Part shown: positions 26,111 to 35,498 of the stretch, one piece after another
Layout: each line of letters starts with the position of its first letter
Numbering within the stretch: the first letter of the stretch is position 1
NCBI GenBank assembly: GCA_004293815.1
Contig: RDZD01000018.1
Span: 1 to 64,000 of the forward strand
Direction: 5' to 3'
Source of the DNA: Cytophagales bacterium
GTDB taxonomy: Bacteria > Bacteroidota > Bacteroidia > Cytophagales > Bernardetiaceae
Length of the DNA stretch: 64,000 bases
Position numbers and translations under genes: made by a program
Notes under the pieces: model-generated
Databases searched by the model: none
What the model saw: the letters and a program-made list of their open reading frames with translations, nothing else
Told to the model about the DNA's origin: nothing

Positions 26111-28564
26111 TTGAAAAGATTATTTTTTATACTCTGTTTGCTATTTTTGGCAAATGCTCGCCCCTTATTAGCACAAAATACGCTGATAATCAGAGGACAA
26201 GTGTTAGATTCTATCTCTGCTGAGCCTATTTCAGAAGCCTCTGTCAGAATTAAAAACACCATTAGAGGTACTAAAACGGACGAAAAAGGTTTTTTTTCTC
26301 TCAAAGTCCAGCCCAATACTGCTCTCGGCTTGGAAGTTAGTCATGTGGGCTATGTGACGCAGAGTATCAATCTAACAGCAGAAGAAGCTTTGAACTTGAT
26401 AGTTTTTAAACTGGTTATCAGGGATATGGGCGAATTTACAGTAACCGAGAAAAATGCTTTGGGTCTTCAGATTATTTCGCCCAAGAGTCTAAGCAGTATT
26501 CCTACCGTCACGGGTGACATGGGCGACCTCATCAAAGTACTTGGCATGGGAGTAAGCGGTAATAGTGAGTTTGGGAGCGCGTACAATGTGAGAGGCGGTA
26601 ACTACGATGAAAACTTGATTTATGTGAACGGTATTGAGGTCTACAGGCCGTTTCTGGTGCGTGCAGGCGAGCAAGAGGGTTTGAGTTTTGTCAATGTAAA
26701 TTTAGCGCGAAGCGTCCAGTTTTCTACCGGCGGTTGGCAGGCGCAATTCGGCGACAAGCTCTCTTCTGTGATGGATGTAAGCTATAAAAAACCCAAACAA
26801 ACGGAAGGTAGCATCAATGTGGGTATTCTGGGCGGCACTGCACATTTTGGTATGAGTCGCAAACGCCTCACCACACTTCTGGGCATTCGCCACCGCGATT
26901 TGCGCTACCTGCTCAATACCTTTGATGTGAGCGGTAGTTACTTGCCTGTTTTTTCTGACTTACAAAGTTTCAGTACGCTTCAGCTTGGAAAAAAAGAGTC
27001 GCGTTGGCGCAAAGAAATCAGTATGTTACTGGCCTATGCTCGCAATCGATACCGCGTGTTTCCTACCAGTCAGAGCACTGACTTTGGCACTTTGGGTGAT
27101 GCCAAACGGCTTTTTGTGGAATACAAAGGTTCTGAACTGATGAATTACGACACCTACCAAGGGGCTTTGGCCTATAAAGTAAGTTTTAAGACCAAATTTT
27201 CTTCTACTTTTACAGCATCAGGTGTACAGACTTATGAACGAGAGTTTGCCGATTTGCTTGGTGCGTATAGGCTATGTGATGTGAACAAAAACATTGCAGA
27301 CCAAGAAAACTTTAATCAGTGCAATCTTATTAGAGGTGAAGGTGGCGCATTTAGATATTCAAGAAACTTTTTGAATGCCAATATTTTGAGTATTCAAAAC
27401 AGAAGTTCTTGGCAGCTCAATGAAAAATTACTCTTAGAAGCTGGTGCCGAGGCTAAGCATGAAAAAATCCGCGATGAGATTTTTGAATACAGTTACTTTG
27501 ACTCGGCTGGTTTTGTGCGCTACAGCCCACCCGCAGACTCTTCTCTAAATCTTCAGTCATGGCGTGTGGCAGCTTACGCGCAGCTCTCTTATACCGATAC
27601 AATCTACAAACAGCGTTCCAACCGACTAAAAAAACACGTCTACGGCCTAAATGTTGGCCTTAGGGCTTCGCAATGGTCTGTAAACCAAGAGTGGCTGATT
27701 AGTCCTAGAGCGCAATTCTTTTTGAGGCCAGATTGGTATGCTAAGCAAAAAAGAAAGACGAACAAAAACCAGACGGACACGGTTCTAGTAGACATACAGC
27801 TACGAGCAGCTCTGGGCGTGTATCAACAAGCCCCTTTTTATAGAGAACTTCGTAACTACAGCAACGAGCTGAATTTCAATCTGAAAGCCCAGCAATCTAT
27901 CCATGGCATTTTAGGCATGGACTGGAGCTTTTTTGTTAATGACAAGCCCTTTCGTTTAACCGCCGAAGCTTATTATAAGCACATTTCGCGTGTCATTCCT
28001 TATGATATGGACAATATGCGTTTGCGCTATTACGGGCTAAATGCTGGCCAAGCCTACGCCTACGGGTTAGATACGCGCATCAACGGTGAGTTTATACCAG
28101 GTACTGAGTCTTGGTTCTCTTTGAGTTATCTCAAAACCTCTGAAGATGTGAACTTCGATACTCTGGGTTTTTTGAGACGACCCACAGACCAACGCCTGAC
28201 AGGGACTATCTTTTTTGAAGATCACCTGCCGTCCAATCCAACGGCTCGCGTCTACTTGCGACTTCTTTATGGCTCAGGATTGCCTTTTGGCCCGCCAAAC
28301 ATAGTGAATGCGCGTGCGGCTATACCTGGACGCGCCTACCGCCGAGTGGATATTGGCTTTACCAAGTTTCTCAAATACAGTACACAGGCTTTACCTGGTG
28401 AGCTTAAATCTATGGCTGTGCACTTCGAGATTCTTAATTTGCTAGGCATAGCCAACGTGATTTCCTATAACTGGGTGCGCGACTATGTGAACAATGGTCT
28501 TTATGCTGTACCCAACAAACTCTCCTTGCGCTTTTTTAACCTCAGATTTGTAGCCAATTGGTAA
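26111..28564 (+). CDS. TonB-dependent receptor with carboxypeptidase-like N-domain
   Basis: An 817-residue outer-membrane receptor. The start is a TTG at 26111, chosen because MKRLFFILCLLFLANARPLL is a complete signal peptide and no ATG lies in frame close by. Residues ~24-105 are a CarboxypepD-regulatory-like domain (IIRGQVLDSISAEPISEASV, then HVGYV). The plug domain follows, with YNVRGGNYDENLIYVNGIEVYR and FSTGGWQAQFGDKLSSVMDV. The rest is a large beta-barrel. There is no SusD partner, so it is not a typical glycan-utilisation locus; the ligand cannot be predicted. It stands alone, 130 bases upstream of hutH. Confidence 0.9.
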   Translation: MKRLFFILCLLFLANARPLLAQNTLIIRGQVLDSISAEPISEASVRIKNTIRGTKTDEKGFFSLKVQPNTALGLEVSHVGYVTQSINLTAEEALNLIVFKLVIRDMGEFTVTEKNALGLQIISPKSLSSIPTVTGDMGDLIKVLGMGVSGNSEFGSAYNVRGGNYDENLIYVNGIEVYRPFLVRAGEQEGLSFVNVNLARSVQFSTGGWQAQFGDKLSSVMDVSYKKPKQTEGSINVGILGGTAHFGMSRKRLTTLLGIRHRDLRYLLNTFDVSGSYLPVFSDLQSFSTLQLGKKESRWRKEISMLLAYARNRYRVFPTSQSTDFGTLGDAKRLFVEYKGSELMNYDTYQGALAYKVSFKTKFSSTFTASGVQTYEREFADLLGAYRLCDVNKNIADQENFNQCNLIRGEGGAFRYSRNFLNANILSIQNRSSWQLNEKLLLEAGAEAKHEKIRDEIFEYSYFDSAGFVRYSPPADSSLNLQSWRVAAYAQLSYTDTIYKQRSNRLKKHVYGLNVGLRASQWSVNQEWLISPRAQFFLRPDWYAKQKRKTNKNQTDTVLVDIQLRAALGVYQQAPFYRELRNYSNELNFNLKAQQSIHGILGMDWSFFVNDKPFRLTAEAYYKHISRVIPYDMDNMRLRYYGLNAGQAYAYGLDTRINGEFIPGTESWFSLSYLKTSEDVNFDTLGFLRRPTDQRLTGTIFFEDHLPSNPTARVYLRLLYGSGLPFGPPNIVNARAAIPGRAYRRVDIGFTKFLKYSTQALPGELKSMAVHFEILNLLGIANVISYNWVRDYVNNGLYAVPNKLSLRFFNLRFVANW

Positions 28565-28597
28565 AAGTATTGAATGATGACAAAGAATTTTGATGTT

Positions 28598-28627
28598 TTT
28601 GTAAAACAAAATACTTTTCTATTTTTG
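28598..28627 (+). promoter_or_regulatory. Promoter of histidine ammonia-lyase gene
   Basis: TTTG at 28598-28601, 18 bases, then TATTTTTG at 28620-28627, with the ATG 68 bases further on. Confidence 0.6.
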
Positions 28628-28694
28628 CAAATAAGGATTTTACTGTGTGCTTTATAGTTTCTGTTGTTTTACTGACATCCCCCAAAATTGCTAG

Positions 28695-30200
28695 ATGGGC
28701 CTTACTTTTTTAATTCAGAATGAACCGCTTAGCCTCTATCAGCTAGACGAAATTCTCTCAAAACATTTAGAACTATCAGCCAGCACACGGCAGGCTGTGC
28801 AGCGTAGCCGTTCATTTCTCGATGCCAAGTTTGCTGACCGCGAGTCTGCACCTGTTTATGGCATCAATACTGGTTTTGGCTCACTTTGCGACAAGGTTAT
28901 TTCTAATCAAGATCTCGCATTGCTGCAAAAGAATTTGGTTCGCTCTCATGCCTGTGGTTTTGGTGCTGTCGTATCGCCCCAAATCACACGCCTCATGCTT
29001 TTTCTTAAGATTCGTTCTTTGGCTTATGGCTACTCGGGCGTATCGACGGCTACTATAGATCGCCTTTTGTTTTATTTTAATCAAAATATTTTGCCAGTTG
29101 TTTATGAACAAGGCTCTTTGGGTGCTTCAGGCGACTTGGCTCCTCTTGCACACCTCTCACTGCCGCTTATAGGTGAGGGTGAAGTGATTCTAGAAGGGCA
29201 ACGGATGGCGGCTGTTCAGATGTTGCAAAAACTAGGCTTAGCCCCTTTGGAGTTGCAGTCTAAAGAAGGGTTAGCCTTATTGAATGGTACGCAATTTATG
29301 TGCGCTTATAGTCTTTGGGCTTGGCAGGAAAGCCAAAAGATAATGGCTTGGGCTGACTGTCTGGCAGCACTATCCCTAGATGCTTTTGGTGGTAAACTGG
29401 AGCCTTTTGATGAACGCTTACACCTCATCAGGCCACATAAAGGACAAATAGATGCCGCTAAAGCCGTCAGAGACTGGCTCAAAAGCTCTGCCATACAGGC
29501 GCAGAACAAACCTCAAGTACAAGATCCTTATTCGTTTAGATGTGTGCCGCAGGTACATGGAGCCTCTCGTGATGCGCTCAGCTTTTGTGAACAAGTGTTT
29601 ACTACTGAATTAAACGCAGTAACAGACAATCCCAATGTTTTTGCTGAAGATCAGGCCATTTTGTCTGGCGGCAATTTTCATGGACAGCCCTTGGCTTTGA
29701 GCCTTGATTTTATGGCTTTAGCTCTTTCTGAGATAGGAAGTATTTCAGAAAGGCGAACCTTTCAGCTCATATCGGGTAGTAGGTCTTTGCCTGCTTTTCT
29801 CATAGCGGAACCAGGTTTAAATTCTGGCCTAATGATTCCTCAATATGCTGCTGCGGCCATGGCTAGTCAAAACAAGCAACTTTGTACACCTGCCTCAGCA
29901 GATTCTATTGTATCTTCAAATGGACAAGAAGATCATGTCAGTATGGGCGCAAATGCCGCCACAAAGTTGCAGAAGGTGGTGCAGAACGTTCAAAATATTC
30001 TAGCAGTGGAGCTGCTCACCGCCGCTCAGGCCATGTCTTTTCGCAGACCTTTGAAAACCTCTCCTGTTTTAGAAGATCTTCTGAGTGCCTATACAGCTCT
30101 TGTACCGCCTATTCAATCGGACAGACTTTTGTATGACGATTTGCAAAAAACTTGTGCTTTTATGCAGAGTTATAAACTACCTCTTTTGAGGGAAATTTAG
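28695..30200 (+). CDS. hutH: Histidine ammonia-lyase
   Basis: Converts L-histidine to urocanate and ammonia in the cytosol. The 501-residue length is normal. The MIO prosthetic group forms from Ala-Ser-Gly in GSLGASGDLAPLAHLSLPLI (about residues 145-150), and the family motifs YGINTGFGSLCDKVI (near residue 55), GKLEPFDERL, DNPNVF and SSNGQEDHVSMGANA are all present. No hutU, hutI or hutG is adjacent, so the rest of histidine degradation is elsewhere or absent. It ends in a strong terminator shared with the convergent carboxylase gene. Confidence 0.93.
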   Translation: MGLTFLIQNEPLSLYQLDEILSKHLELSASTRQAVQRSRSFLDAKFADRESAPVYGINTGFGSLCDKVISNQDLALLQKNLVRSHACGFGAVVSPQITRLMLFLKIRSLAYGYSGVSTATIDRLLFYFNQNILPVVYEQGSLGASGDLAPLAHLSLPLIGEGEVILEGQRMAAVQMLQKLGLAPLELQSKEGLALLNGTQFMCAYSLWAWQESQKIMAWADCLAALSLDAFGGKLEPFDERLHLIRPHKGQIDAAKAVRDWLKSSAIQAQNKPQVQDPYSFRCVPQVHGASRDALSFCEQVFTTELNAVTDNPNVFAEDQAILSGGNFHGQPLALSLDFMALALSEIGSISERRTFQLISGSRSLPAFLIAEPGLNSGLMIPQYAAAAMASQNKQLCTPASADSIVSSNGQEDHVSMGANAATKLQKVVQNVQNILAVELLTAAQAMSFRRPLKTSPVLEDLLSAYTALVPPIQSDRLLYDDLQKTCAFMQSYKLPLLREI

Positions 30201-30211
30201 ATAATAAAAAA

Positions 30212-30242
30212 ACGGAAGCAGATTTTGATAATCTGCTTCCGT
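30212..30242. terminator. Bidirectional terminator, perfect 13-bp stem
   Basis: ACGGAAGCAGATT (30212-30224) pairs perfectly with AATCTGCTTCCGT (30230-30242) around a five-base loop. A-tract upstream and T-rich downstream serve hutH (plus) and the carboxylase gene (minus). Confidence 0.9.
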
Positions 30243-30265
30243 TCTCTCTAAAAAAAAGTGACTAA

Positions 30266-31894
30266 CTAAACCTGAATTACTCCCACGTTGTAACGCTTTT
30301 CAATAGGGGCACAGTTAGCAGCTTCTATGCCCATAGAAATCACTTTACGGGTTTCTAGGGGGTCAATAATGTCATCCACCCACAAACGCGAAGCTGCATA
30401 GTAAGGCGATAACTCGGTTTCATAACGTTGTGTGATTTCGTCCAGAAGCTCTTTCTCTGCTTCAGGTGTAATGACTTCGCCTTTTGCTTTTAGGGTGGCA
30501 ACTTTGATTTGTAGCAAGGTTTTGGAGGCTGAAGCTCCACTCATTACGGCAATTTGAGCTGATGGCCAAGCATAAATCAAACGAGGATCATAGGCTTTGC
30601 CGCACATGGCATAGTTGCCAGCACCATAAGAGTTACCTACTACGATGGTAAACTTAGGGACTACAGAGTTGGCCATAGCATTCACCATTTTTGCGCCGTC
30701 TTTGATGATGCCGCCGTGTTCAGACTTGCTGCCAACCATGAATCCCGTGACATCTTGGAGAAAGATAAGAGGTATTTTTTGTTGGTTGCAATTCATAATA
30801 AATCGCGCTGCTTTATCAGCTGAGTCGGAGTATATAACGCCACCCATTTGCAGTTCGCCTTTTTTGCTTTTTTGTGTAAGTCTCTGGTTGGCTACAATGC
30901 CTACTGCCCAGCCGTCTATACGAGCCGTACCGCAGACAATGCTCTTTCCATAGCCCTCTTTATAGTGATCGAACTCTGAGTTATCTACCAAACGCTCAAT
31001 GATATCCATCATGTCATAGGGTTTGATACGCGTCGCAGGCAAGATACCGTATATTTCTTTTGGATCTTTGAGTGGTGGCAAAGGGGTTGCACGGTTGAAG
31101 CCAGCTGAAGGTAAGCTTCCCATCTTTGAAATAATACGGCGGATTGCCTCAAGACAGGCATCGTCGTTAGGGTACTTATTGTCCGTAACACCCGATATTT
31201 CGCAGTGTGTAACAGCTCCGCCCAAGGTTTCATTGTCTACACTTTCTCCAATGGCAGATTTGACGAGGTAAGAACCCGCCAAAAACACAGATCCTGTGCC
31301 TTCCACAATCAGTGCTTCATCTGACATGATGGGCAAGTAAGCACCGCCTGCCACACAGCTGCCCATGATGGCGGCTATCTGCACAATGCCCATACCCGAC
31401 ATGATGGCGTTATTTCTGAAAATTCGTCCAAAGTGCTCTTTATCAGCAAAAACCTCTGATTGTAAAGGCAGATAAATTCCTGCACTATCCACCAAATAAA
31501 TGATAGGCACTTTGTTTTCAATGGCAATTTCTTGAGCGCGCAAATTCTTTTTGGCAGTTATGGGAAACCACGCACCAGCTTTTACGGTAGCATCATTGGC
31601 CACAATCATACACACCTGACCATGTACGCGCCCTAGCCCCATGACGACACCGCCCGAAGGGCAGCCGCCGTGTTCAGGATACATGCCTTCGGCTACAAAA
31701 GTGCCCACCTCTAAGAAGTCAGACTCATCATCTATGAGCTTGTTTATGCGCTCACGGGCTGTAAGCTTGCCTTTAGCGTGGTGGTCTGCAATTCTTTTTT
31801 CACCGCCCCCCAAATGAGCCTTTTTAATTTTTGCTTTAAGCTGAAACGCCAACTGTTTATTAACGTCTTCGTTTTTGTTGAACTCAATATCCAT
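30266..31894 (-). CDS. Acyl-CoA carboxylase beta subunit (methylcrotonyl-CoA carboxylase-like)
   Basis: The carboxyltransferase subunit of a biotin-dependent acyl-CoA carboxylase. The ATG at 31894 (MDIEFNKNEDVNKQLAFQLK) gives 542 aa, the usual length. Evidence: crotonase-like carboxyltransferase halves with GGCPSGGVVMGLGRVHG, VDSAGIYLPLQSEVF, GSCVAGGAYLPIMSDEA and a C-terminal GNSYGAGNYAMCGKAYDPR. The residues around SAG-x-x-LPLQSE are closer to methylcrotonyl-CoA carboxylase than to propionyl-CoA carboxylase, and HMG-CoA lyase at 5.9 kb supports leucine breakdown, but substrate choice is an inference. The biotinylated alpha subunit is not in the window. Confidence 0.88.
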   Translation of the reverse strand: MDIEFNKNEDVNKQLAFQLKAKIKKAHLGGGEKRIADHHAKGKLTARERINKLIDDESDFLEVGTFVAEGMYPEHGGCPSGGVVMGLGRVHGQVCMIVANDATVKAGAWFPITAKKNLRAQEIAIENKVPIIYLVDSAGIYLPLQSEVFADKEHFGRIFRNNAIMSGMGIVQIAAIMGSCVAGGAYLPIMSDEALIVEGTGSVFLAGSYLVKSAIGESVDNETLGGAVTHCEISGVTDNKYPNDDACLEAIRRIISKMGSLPSAGFNRATPLPPLKDPKEIYGILPATRIKPYDMMDIIERLVDNSEFDHYKEGYGKSIVCGTARIDGWAVGIVANQRLTQKSKKGELQMGGVIYSDSADKAARFIMNCNQQKIPLIFLQDVTGFMVGSKSEHGGIIKDGAKMVNAMANSVVPKFTIVVGNSYGAGNYAMCGKAYDPRLIYAWPSAQIAVMSGASASKTLLQIKVATLKAKGEVITPEAEKELLDEITQRYETELSPYYAASRLWVDDIIDPLETRKVISMGIEAANCAPIEKRYNVGVIQV

Positions 31895-32057
31895 AAAACT
31901 AAGGTCTTTTATAAAGTCTTGTTTGTTTGGCTGCAATTTAGGTGCTTATCCTTTAAAAGCAATTTTTTTTAGAAAATTTTACGTGCGCCTTCTTTTGATG
32001 AGCTTAGACTTGAGCAAAAGAGGTGGTACAAACATTTTAGTTTTTGGATAAAATGCG

Positions 32058-32065
32058 TATCTTTG
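32058..32065 (+). promoter_or_regulatory. -7 box of PPIase gene
   Basis: A perfect TATCTTTG 81 bases upstream of the ATG at 32147. The -33 element is weak (a T-run near 32035). Confidence 0.55.
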
Positions 32066-32146
32066 CGTCCTAAAAATCAAAAAAACTAACTCTAGCTTAT
32101 CATTATCAAGCTTTTACACTTCGTTTACTTGTACTGTATCGTTTCT

Positions 32147-34468
32147 ATGCGTTCTCATGATATATTGTCATTAAGCCGTTTTGTGTTTTTTGTTACCTTG
32201 TTTTGTGGCTTATTCGGTTCTTTAGCTGCTCAAGGTCAAAGCCTACCCGACTCTATTATTTTGAATGTGGATGGTAGAGCTATTAGCTGGGCAGAGTTTG
32301 AGTTTTATTATCGCAAAAACAATCCTGTTAAAGATGAAGCTAAGCTTTGGTCAGAAAAAAATGTTCGTGAGTATTTAGACCTCTTTACCAAGTTTAAGCT
32401 TAAAGTACAAGATGGTCTTAATCAAAAACTAGACACTTTTACTTCCTTTAAAGAAGAGTTCGAAACCTACCGTAAAGATTTGGTCAAACCCTATTTGGTG
32501 GAGAAAAGCGTTACAGACCGTTTAGTAAACGAGGCTTATGCACGTTTGCAAGAAGAAATTAGGGCTTCACATATTCTCATAGCCCTCACGCCTTTTGCCA
32601 GCCCACAGGACACTCTACGCGCTTATAACCGCATTAAGGATATCCGCAAAAACGCAGAGGCAGGCCAAGATTTTCGCGAGTTGGCTTATAGCTATTCTGA
32701 AGATCCTACGGCTAAAACTAACAGAGGAGATTTAGGGTACTTTACAGCCTTGCAAATGGTCTATGAGTTTGAAAATATGGCATACGAAACACCCGTCAAT
32801 CAAGTATCTCCTATTTTTCGCACACAGTACGGTTATCATATTCTCAAAGTAAATCAACGACTCAAAGCATCTGGCTCTACCAAGCTTGCACACATTATGA
32901 TACGTGCAGCTGAAGGCATGACCGCTGAAGATTCACTCACTGCTGCCCAAAAGATATCAGAAATTTATACTCGTCTCCGCAACAATGAAGAGTGGGCGGG
33001 CTTATGTTCTCAGTTTTCAGATGATTTAAAATCACGTGAGAGCGGTGGCGAAATGGCTTGGCGTTCCACAGGTACTATGCTGCCAGAGTTTGAGGAGGCT
33101 GCATTTGAGCTGCGTAAAAAAGGAGATATTTCTTCTCCTGTCCGCACGGCTTTTGGTTGGCATATTCTCAAGCTTGTGGATAGAAAGCCTCTCGAGCCTT
33201 TTGATGAAATAAAAAATACATTGCGGGAGAAGGTGCTCAAAGACAGTCGCGCTAATTTACAAGAAGGTGAGTTTTTGGCTAGAATCCGCAAGGAATACAA
33301 ATTTGTAGAGCAAGTAAAAAACCGCAAATTTGTCAATTCTGGTTTAGACTCTTTGCTTCTGGATGGGAAATGGAAATACAGCCCTAAGCTGAAGACACTC
33401 AAGAAAGTCTTGTTTTCTTGCAATGATAAAGATTATAATCTGGAAGATTTTTACAAATACGCACAAGCTGAGCAACTTCCTCAGAATCAAGGGACTGTTC
33501 AGTCTTATGGCACGCAGCTTTATGAAAAATATCAGAAAAAAGTGGTACTGGGCATAGAGGAGTCACGTTTGCCTTTCAAAAATAAAGAGTTTTCTATGTT
33601 GCTGCGTGAATATTACGAGGGTATTATCCTCTTTTCGCTCATGCAAAAAAATATCTGGAATAAATCTATTGAAGACGAAAACGCTCTCAAGGCTTATTTT
33701 GAAGCCAATCGCAGCAATTACGAGTGGAAAGAGCGCGTGACGGCTACCATCTTTAGCTGCGCGAATGACAGTGTAAAATCCGTCGTAGAGTCTGCTTTTG
33801 CAGAAGGGTATTACCGTTCTGATGAGCCAGAGACCGACATTGCGCTTTATTATAACGAGAATAACCCTAAAGTGTTGGCCGATCAGAGTGCCATGATTAC
33901 CAAACTGGCGAGTCATTGCCGTCAAAGTGATAGCCATATCATTCTGCTCAATCAAATCAATGCACCCAAGGACAAAATGGAAATCCACCTCAAGCGCATA
34001 TCAGATTTGAAAGACCAACTGGTGAAGCTCAATGTTAAAGAAAAGCAAATTGTTGACAAGATTGATACCATAGCAGATATGAAGAAACTCGCTAAAGCGA
34101 AAAGAGTGGGCATCATTTATCTAAAAGCAGGCTATAACACCACCAACGACAATTTACTGAAGCGTTTAAATAAAACAAACCCTCTCAACTTGAATGTTCA
34201 GACCAGTACTTTTGAAAGAGGTGAAAGTAAACTACTCGATCAAATACCTCAGTGGGTGCTTGGAAGAACTGTTTTCCAAGAGAATGGACGCGTTCAAATT
34301 GTTCAAATAGATCGCATAGAAAATGCCCGTTTCAAAGAGCTTAACGAAATTCGTGGAGCAGTGATGTCTGATTTTCAGATATATCTAGAAAACGAGTGGA
34401 ACAAAGCTCTGGCAGAAAAATATGCAGTCAAAGTCAACGAAGAGTTGCTCAAGCGTATGACAAAGTAA
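32147..34468 (+). CDS. Peptidyl-prolyl isomerase, periplasmic, two parvulin domains
   Basis: A SurA/PpiD-like folding factor for envelope and outer-membrane proteins. The ATG at 32147 gives 773 aa; the longer frame starts with a TTG. Residues ~1-30 are a signal peptide (ending SLAAQGQ). Two PpiC-type parvulin domains follow at ~140-240 (RASHILIAL, then TQYGYHILKV) and ~250-350 (KLAHIMIRA, then TAFGWHILKL). The remaining ~420 residues are mostly helical and charged, likely the chaperone part. This two-parvulin, ~700-800-residue layout is normal in Bacteroidota. The next gene is convergent and shares the terminator at 34.5 kb. Confidence 0.9.
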   Translation: MRSHDILSLSRFVFFVTLFCGLFGSLAAQGQSLPDSIILNVDGRAISWAEFEFYYRKNNPVKDEAKLWSEKNVREYLDLFTKFKLKVQDGLNQKLDTFTSFKEEFETYRKDLVKPYLVEKSVTDRLVNEAYARLQEEIRASHILIALTPFASPQDTLRAYNRIKDIRKNAEAGQDFRELAYSYSEDPTAKTNRGDLGYFTALQMVYEFENMAYETPVNQVSPIFRTQYGYHILKVNQRLKASGSTKLAHIMIRAAEGMTAEDSLTAAQKISEIYTRLRNNEEWAGLCSQFSDDLKSRESGGEMAWRSTGTMLPEFEEAAFELRKKGDISSPVRTAFGWHILKLVDRKPLEPFDEIKNTLREKVLKDSRANLQEGEFLARIRKEYKFVEQVKNRKFVNSGLDSLLLDGKWKYSPKLKTLKKVLFSCNDKDYNLEDFYKYAQAEQLPQNQGTVQSYGTQLYEKYQKKVVLGIEESRLPFKNKEFSMLLREYYEGIILFSLMQKNIWNKSIEDENALKAYFEANRSNYEWKERVTATIFSCANDSVKSVVESAFAEGYYRSDEPETDIALYYNENNPKVLADQSAMITKLASHCRQSDSHIILLNQINAPKDKMEIHLKRISDLKDQLVKLNVKEKQIVDKIDTIADMKKLAKAKRVGIIYLKAGYNTTNDNLLKRLNKTNPLNLNVQTSTFERGESKLLDQIPQWVLGRTVFQENGRVQIVQIDRIENARFKELNEIRGAVMSDFQIYLENEWNKALAEKYAVKVNEELLKRMTK

Positions 34469-34476
34469 ATCTATAC

Positions 34477-34519
34477 TTTTTGCCTGAACGTGGAGTTAAA
34501 CTTCTAGCTCAGGCAAAAA
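34477..34519. terminator. Bidirectional terminator overlapping a gene end
   Basis: TTTTTGCCTGA (34477-34487) pairs with TCAGGCAAAAA (34509-34519). It overlaps the last codons of the minus-strand hypothetical gene and follows the isomerase gene by 9 bases. Confidence 0.75.
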
Positions 34520-35047
34520 ATCATAGAGAAAATCAAAGCTACTTTGTTCTGGTCTTAGGCTAAGCCCTTTTATTTTGTGCTTAGCTAAAAAAGAAATCAA
34601 GTCTTCAGGCAGTTTGTCCAAAAATTCCACCCAAACTGGTACAGACCAGTTTTGAGCTGGTAGTCTTAGCCAATCTTCTAAATTAGCTTTCAAGACTAAT
34701 TCACAGGCTGTGTTCTGAGCTGAAATATGCGCTATAGCAGCTTCTTTTTCTGTCAAAAAACATTCTACAAAACAAACCCTTTCTTGGGTTATAGCAGCCA
34801 GACAAGAGGGATTAGACAGTTGTTGACTATTCACAATAAAAAAATCATGCGTTATAGGCTTGTCTGAAATCAGCACAATTTCTGGCCCAGAAAGCCAAGA
34901 AGTGAGATCCTGAAGGTCTCTAAAATCTTGCTCATTGAGAGGCTCGTGATAAGGGAGAGCAATATGAGACACGCCCATGCCTGCGCAAAAGCGCAGCACT
35001 TGAAGTTCAGCTAAAGGACTGACTTTGAGAGGAATTTGCAGCGACAT
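34496..35047 (-). CDS. Conserved hypothetical protein, possible TIM-barrel fragment
   Basis: I do not recognise a family with confidence. From the ATG at 35047 the product is 183 aa, with no signal peptide or membrane segment. Alternating strands and helices (LQVLRFCAGMGVSHIALPY, GPEIVLISDKP, VPVWVEFLD, IKGLSLRPEQ) resemble the beta/alpha barrel of phosphoribosylanthranilate isomerase, but the KICG and active-site Asp motifs of TrpF are absent. It lies downstream of the ferredoxin gene, with 97 bases between them, and may end the ubiE-porT-ferredoxin transcript. Its C-terminal codons contain one arm of a terminator hairpin. Confidence 0.5.
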   Translation of the reverse strand: MSLQIPLKVSPLAELQVLRFCAGMGVSHIALPYHEPLNEQDFRDLQDLTSWLSGPEIVLISDKPITHDFFIVNSQQLSNPSCLAAITQERVCFVECFLTEKEAAIAHISAQNTACELVLKANLEDWLRLPAQNWSVPVWVEFLDKLPEDLISFLAKHKIKGLSLRPEQSSFDFLYDFLPELEV

Positions 35048-35144
35048 ACACCTATAACTAGTGGAAGTCACAAACTTAATCAGAAACTTGAATTAAGTCA
35101 AACGAATGCTTAAAAAGCACCAAATCTTTGTCCTATCTCAATCT

Positions 35145-35489
35145 TTAAGTTTTGTTGAGCAAAATCTGATGCAAAAATTGCTGCTTTAGGAGCAACTCTT
35201 GAGTACTTTCGCGATGCTCTGGGTCTGGCAAACAGCAATCTGCTGGGCACACTGACGCGCATTGAGGCTCTTCGTGAAAACCCACACATTCTGTGCATTT
35301 ATCAGGTACAATAAAAAAGATATCATCAGAAAGTGGCGGTTGAGGTTGGTCAGCCTTAGCCACTACCTTGCTAAGCTTTGTACCATCTGAAAGCCGCCAG
35401 CTATCAGCAGGTTCATAAATGGCTTGATTGGGGCACTCAATCACACAAGCCCCACAGTTGATACATGCTTCGGTGATGTAAATTGCCAT
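35145..35489 (-). CDS. Ferredoxin, 2[4Fe-4S] type
   Basis: A 114-residue soluble electron carrier. Cluster 1 ligands are in CINCGACVIECPNQAIY (C-x2-C-x2-C-x3-CP, residues ~9-20). Cluster 2 is in CTECVGFHEEPQCASVCP (C-x2-C-x8-C-x3-CP), the longer loop typical of Chromatium-type ferredoxins. A ~35-residue insert separates the clusters (DSWRLSDGTKLSKVVAKADQ and beyond), again family-typical for Bacteroidota. It lies 9 bases after porT on the same strand. Its redox partner cannot be told from the neighbourhood. Confidence 0.9.
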   Translation of the reverse strand: MAIYITEACINCGACVIECPNQAIYEPADSWRLSDGTKLSKVVAKADQPQPPLSDDIFFIVPDKCTECVGFHEEPQCASVCPADCCLPDPEHRESTQELLLKQQFLHQILLNKT

Positions 35490-35498
35490 TTTAGTAGC

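Noticed and set aside
33010-33423. Minus-strand frame opposite the PPIase gene
   Set aside because: Ser/Arg-rich composition typical of a shadow frame and lies entirely inside a well-supported gene.
34496-35047. Possible trpF (phosphoribosylanthranilate isomerase)
   Set aside because: The fold pattern is suggestive, but KICG-type and catalytic Asp/Cys motifs are missing and no tryptophan genes are nearby.
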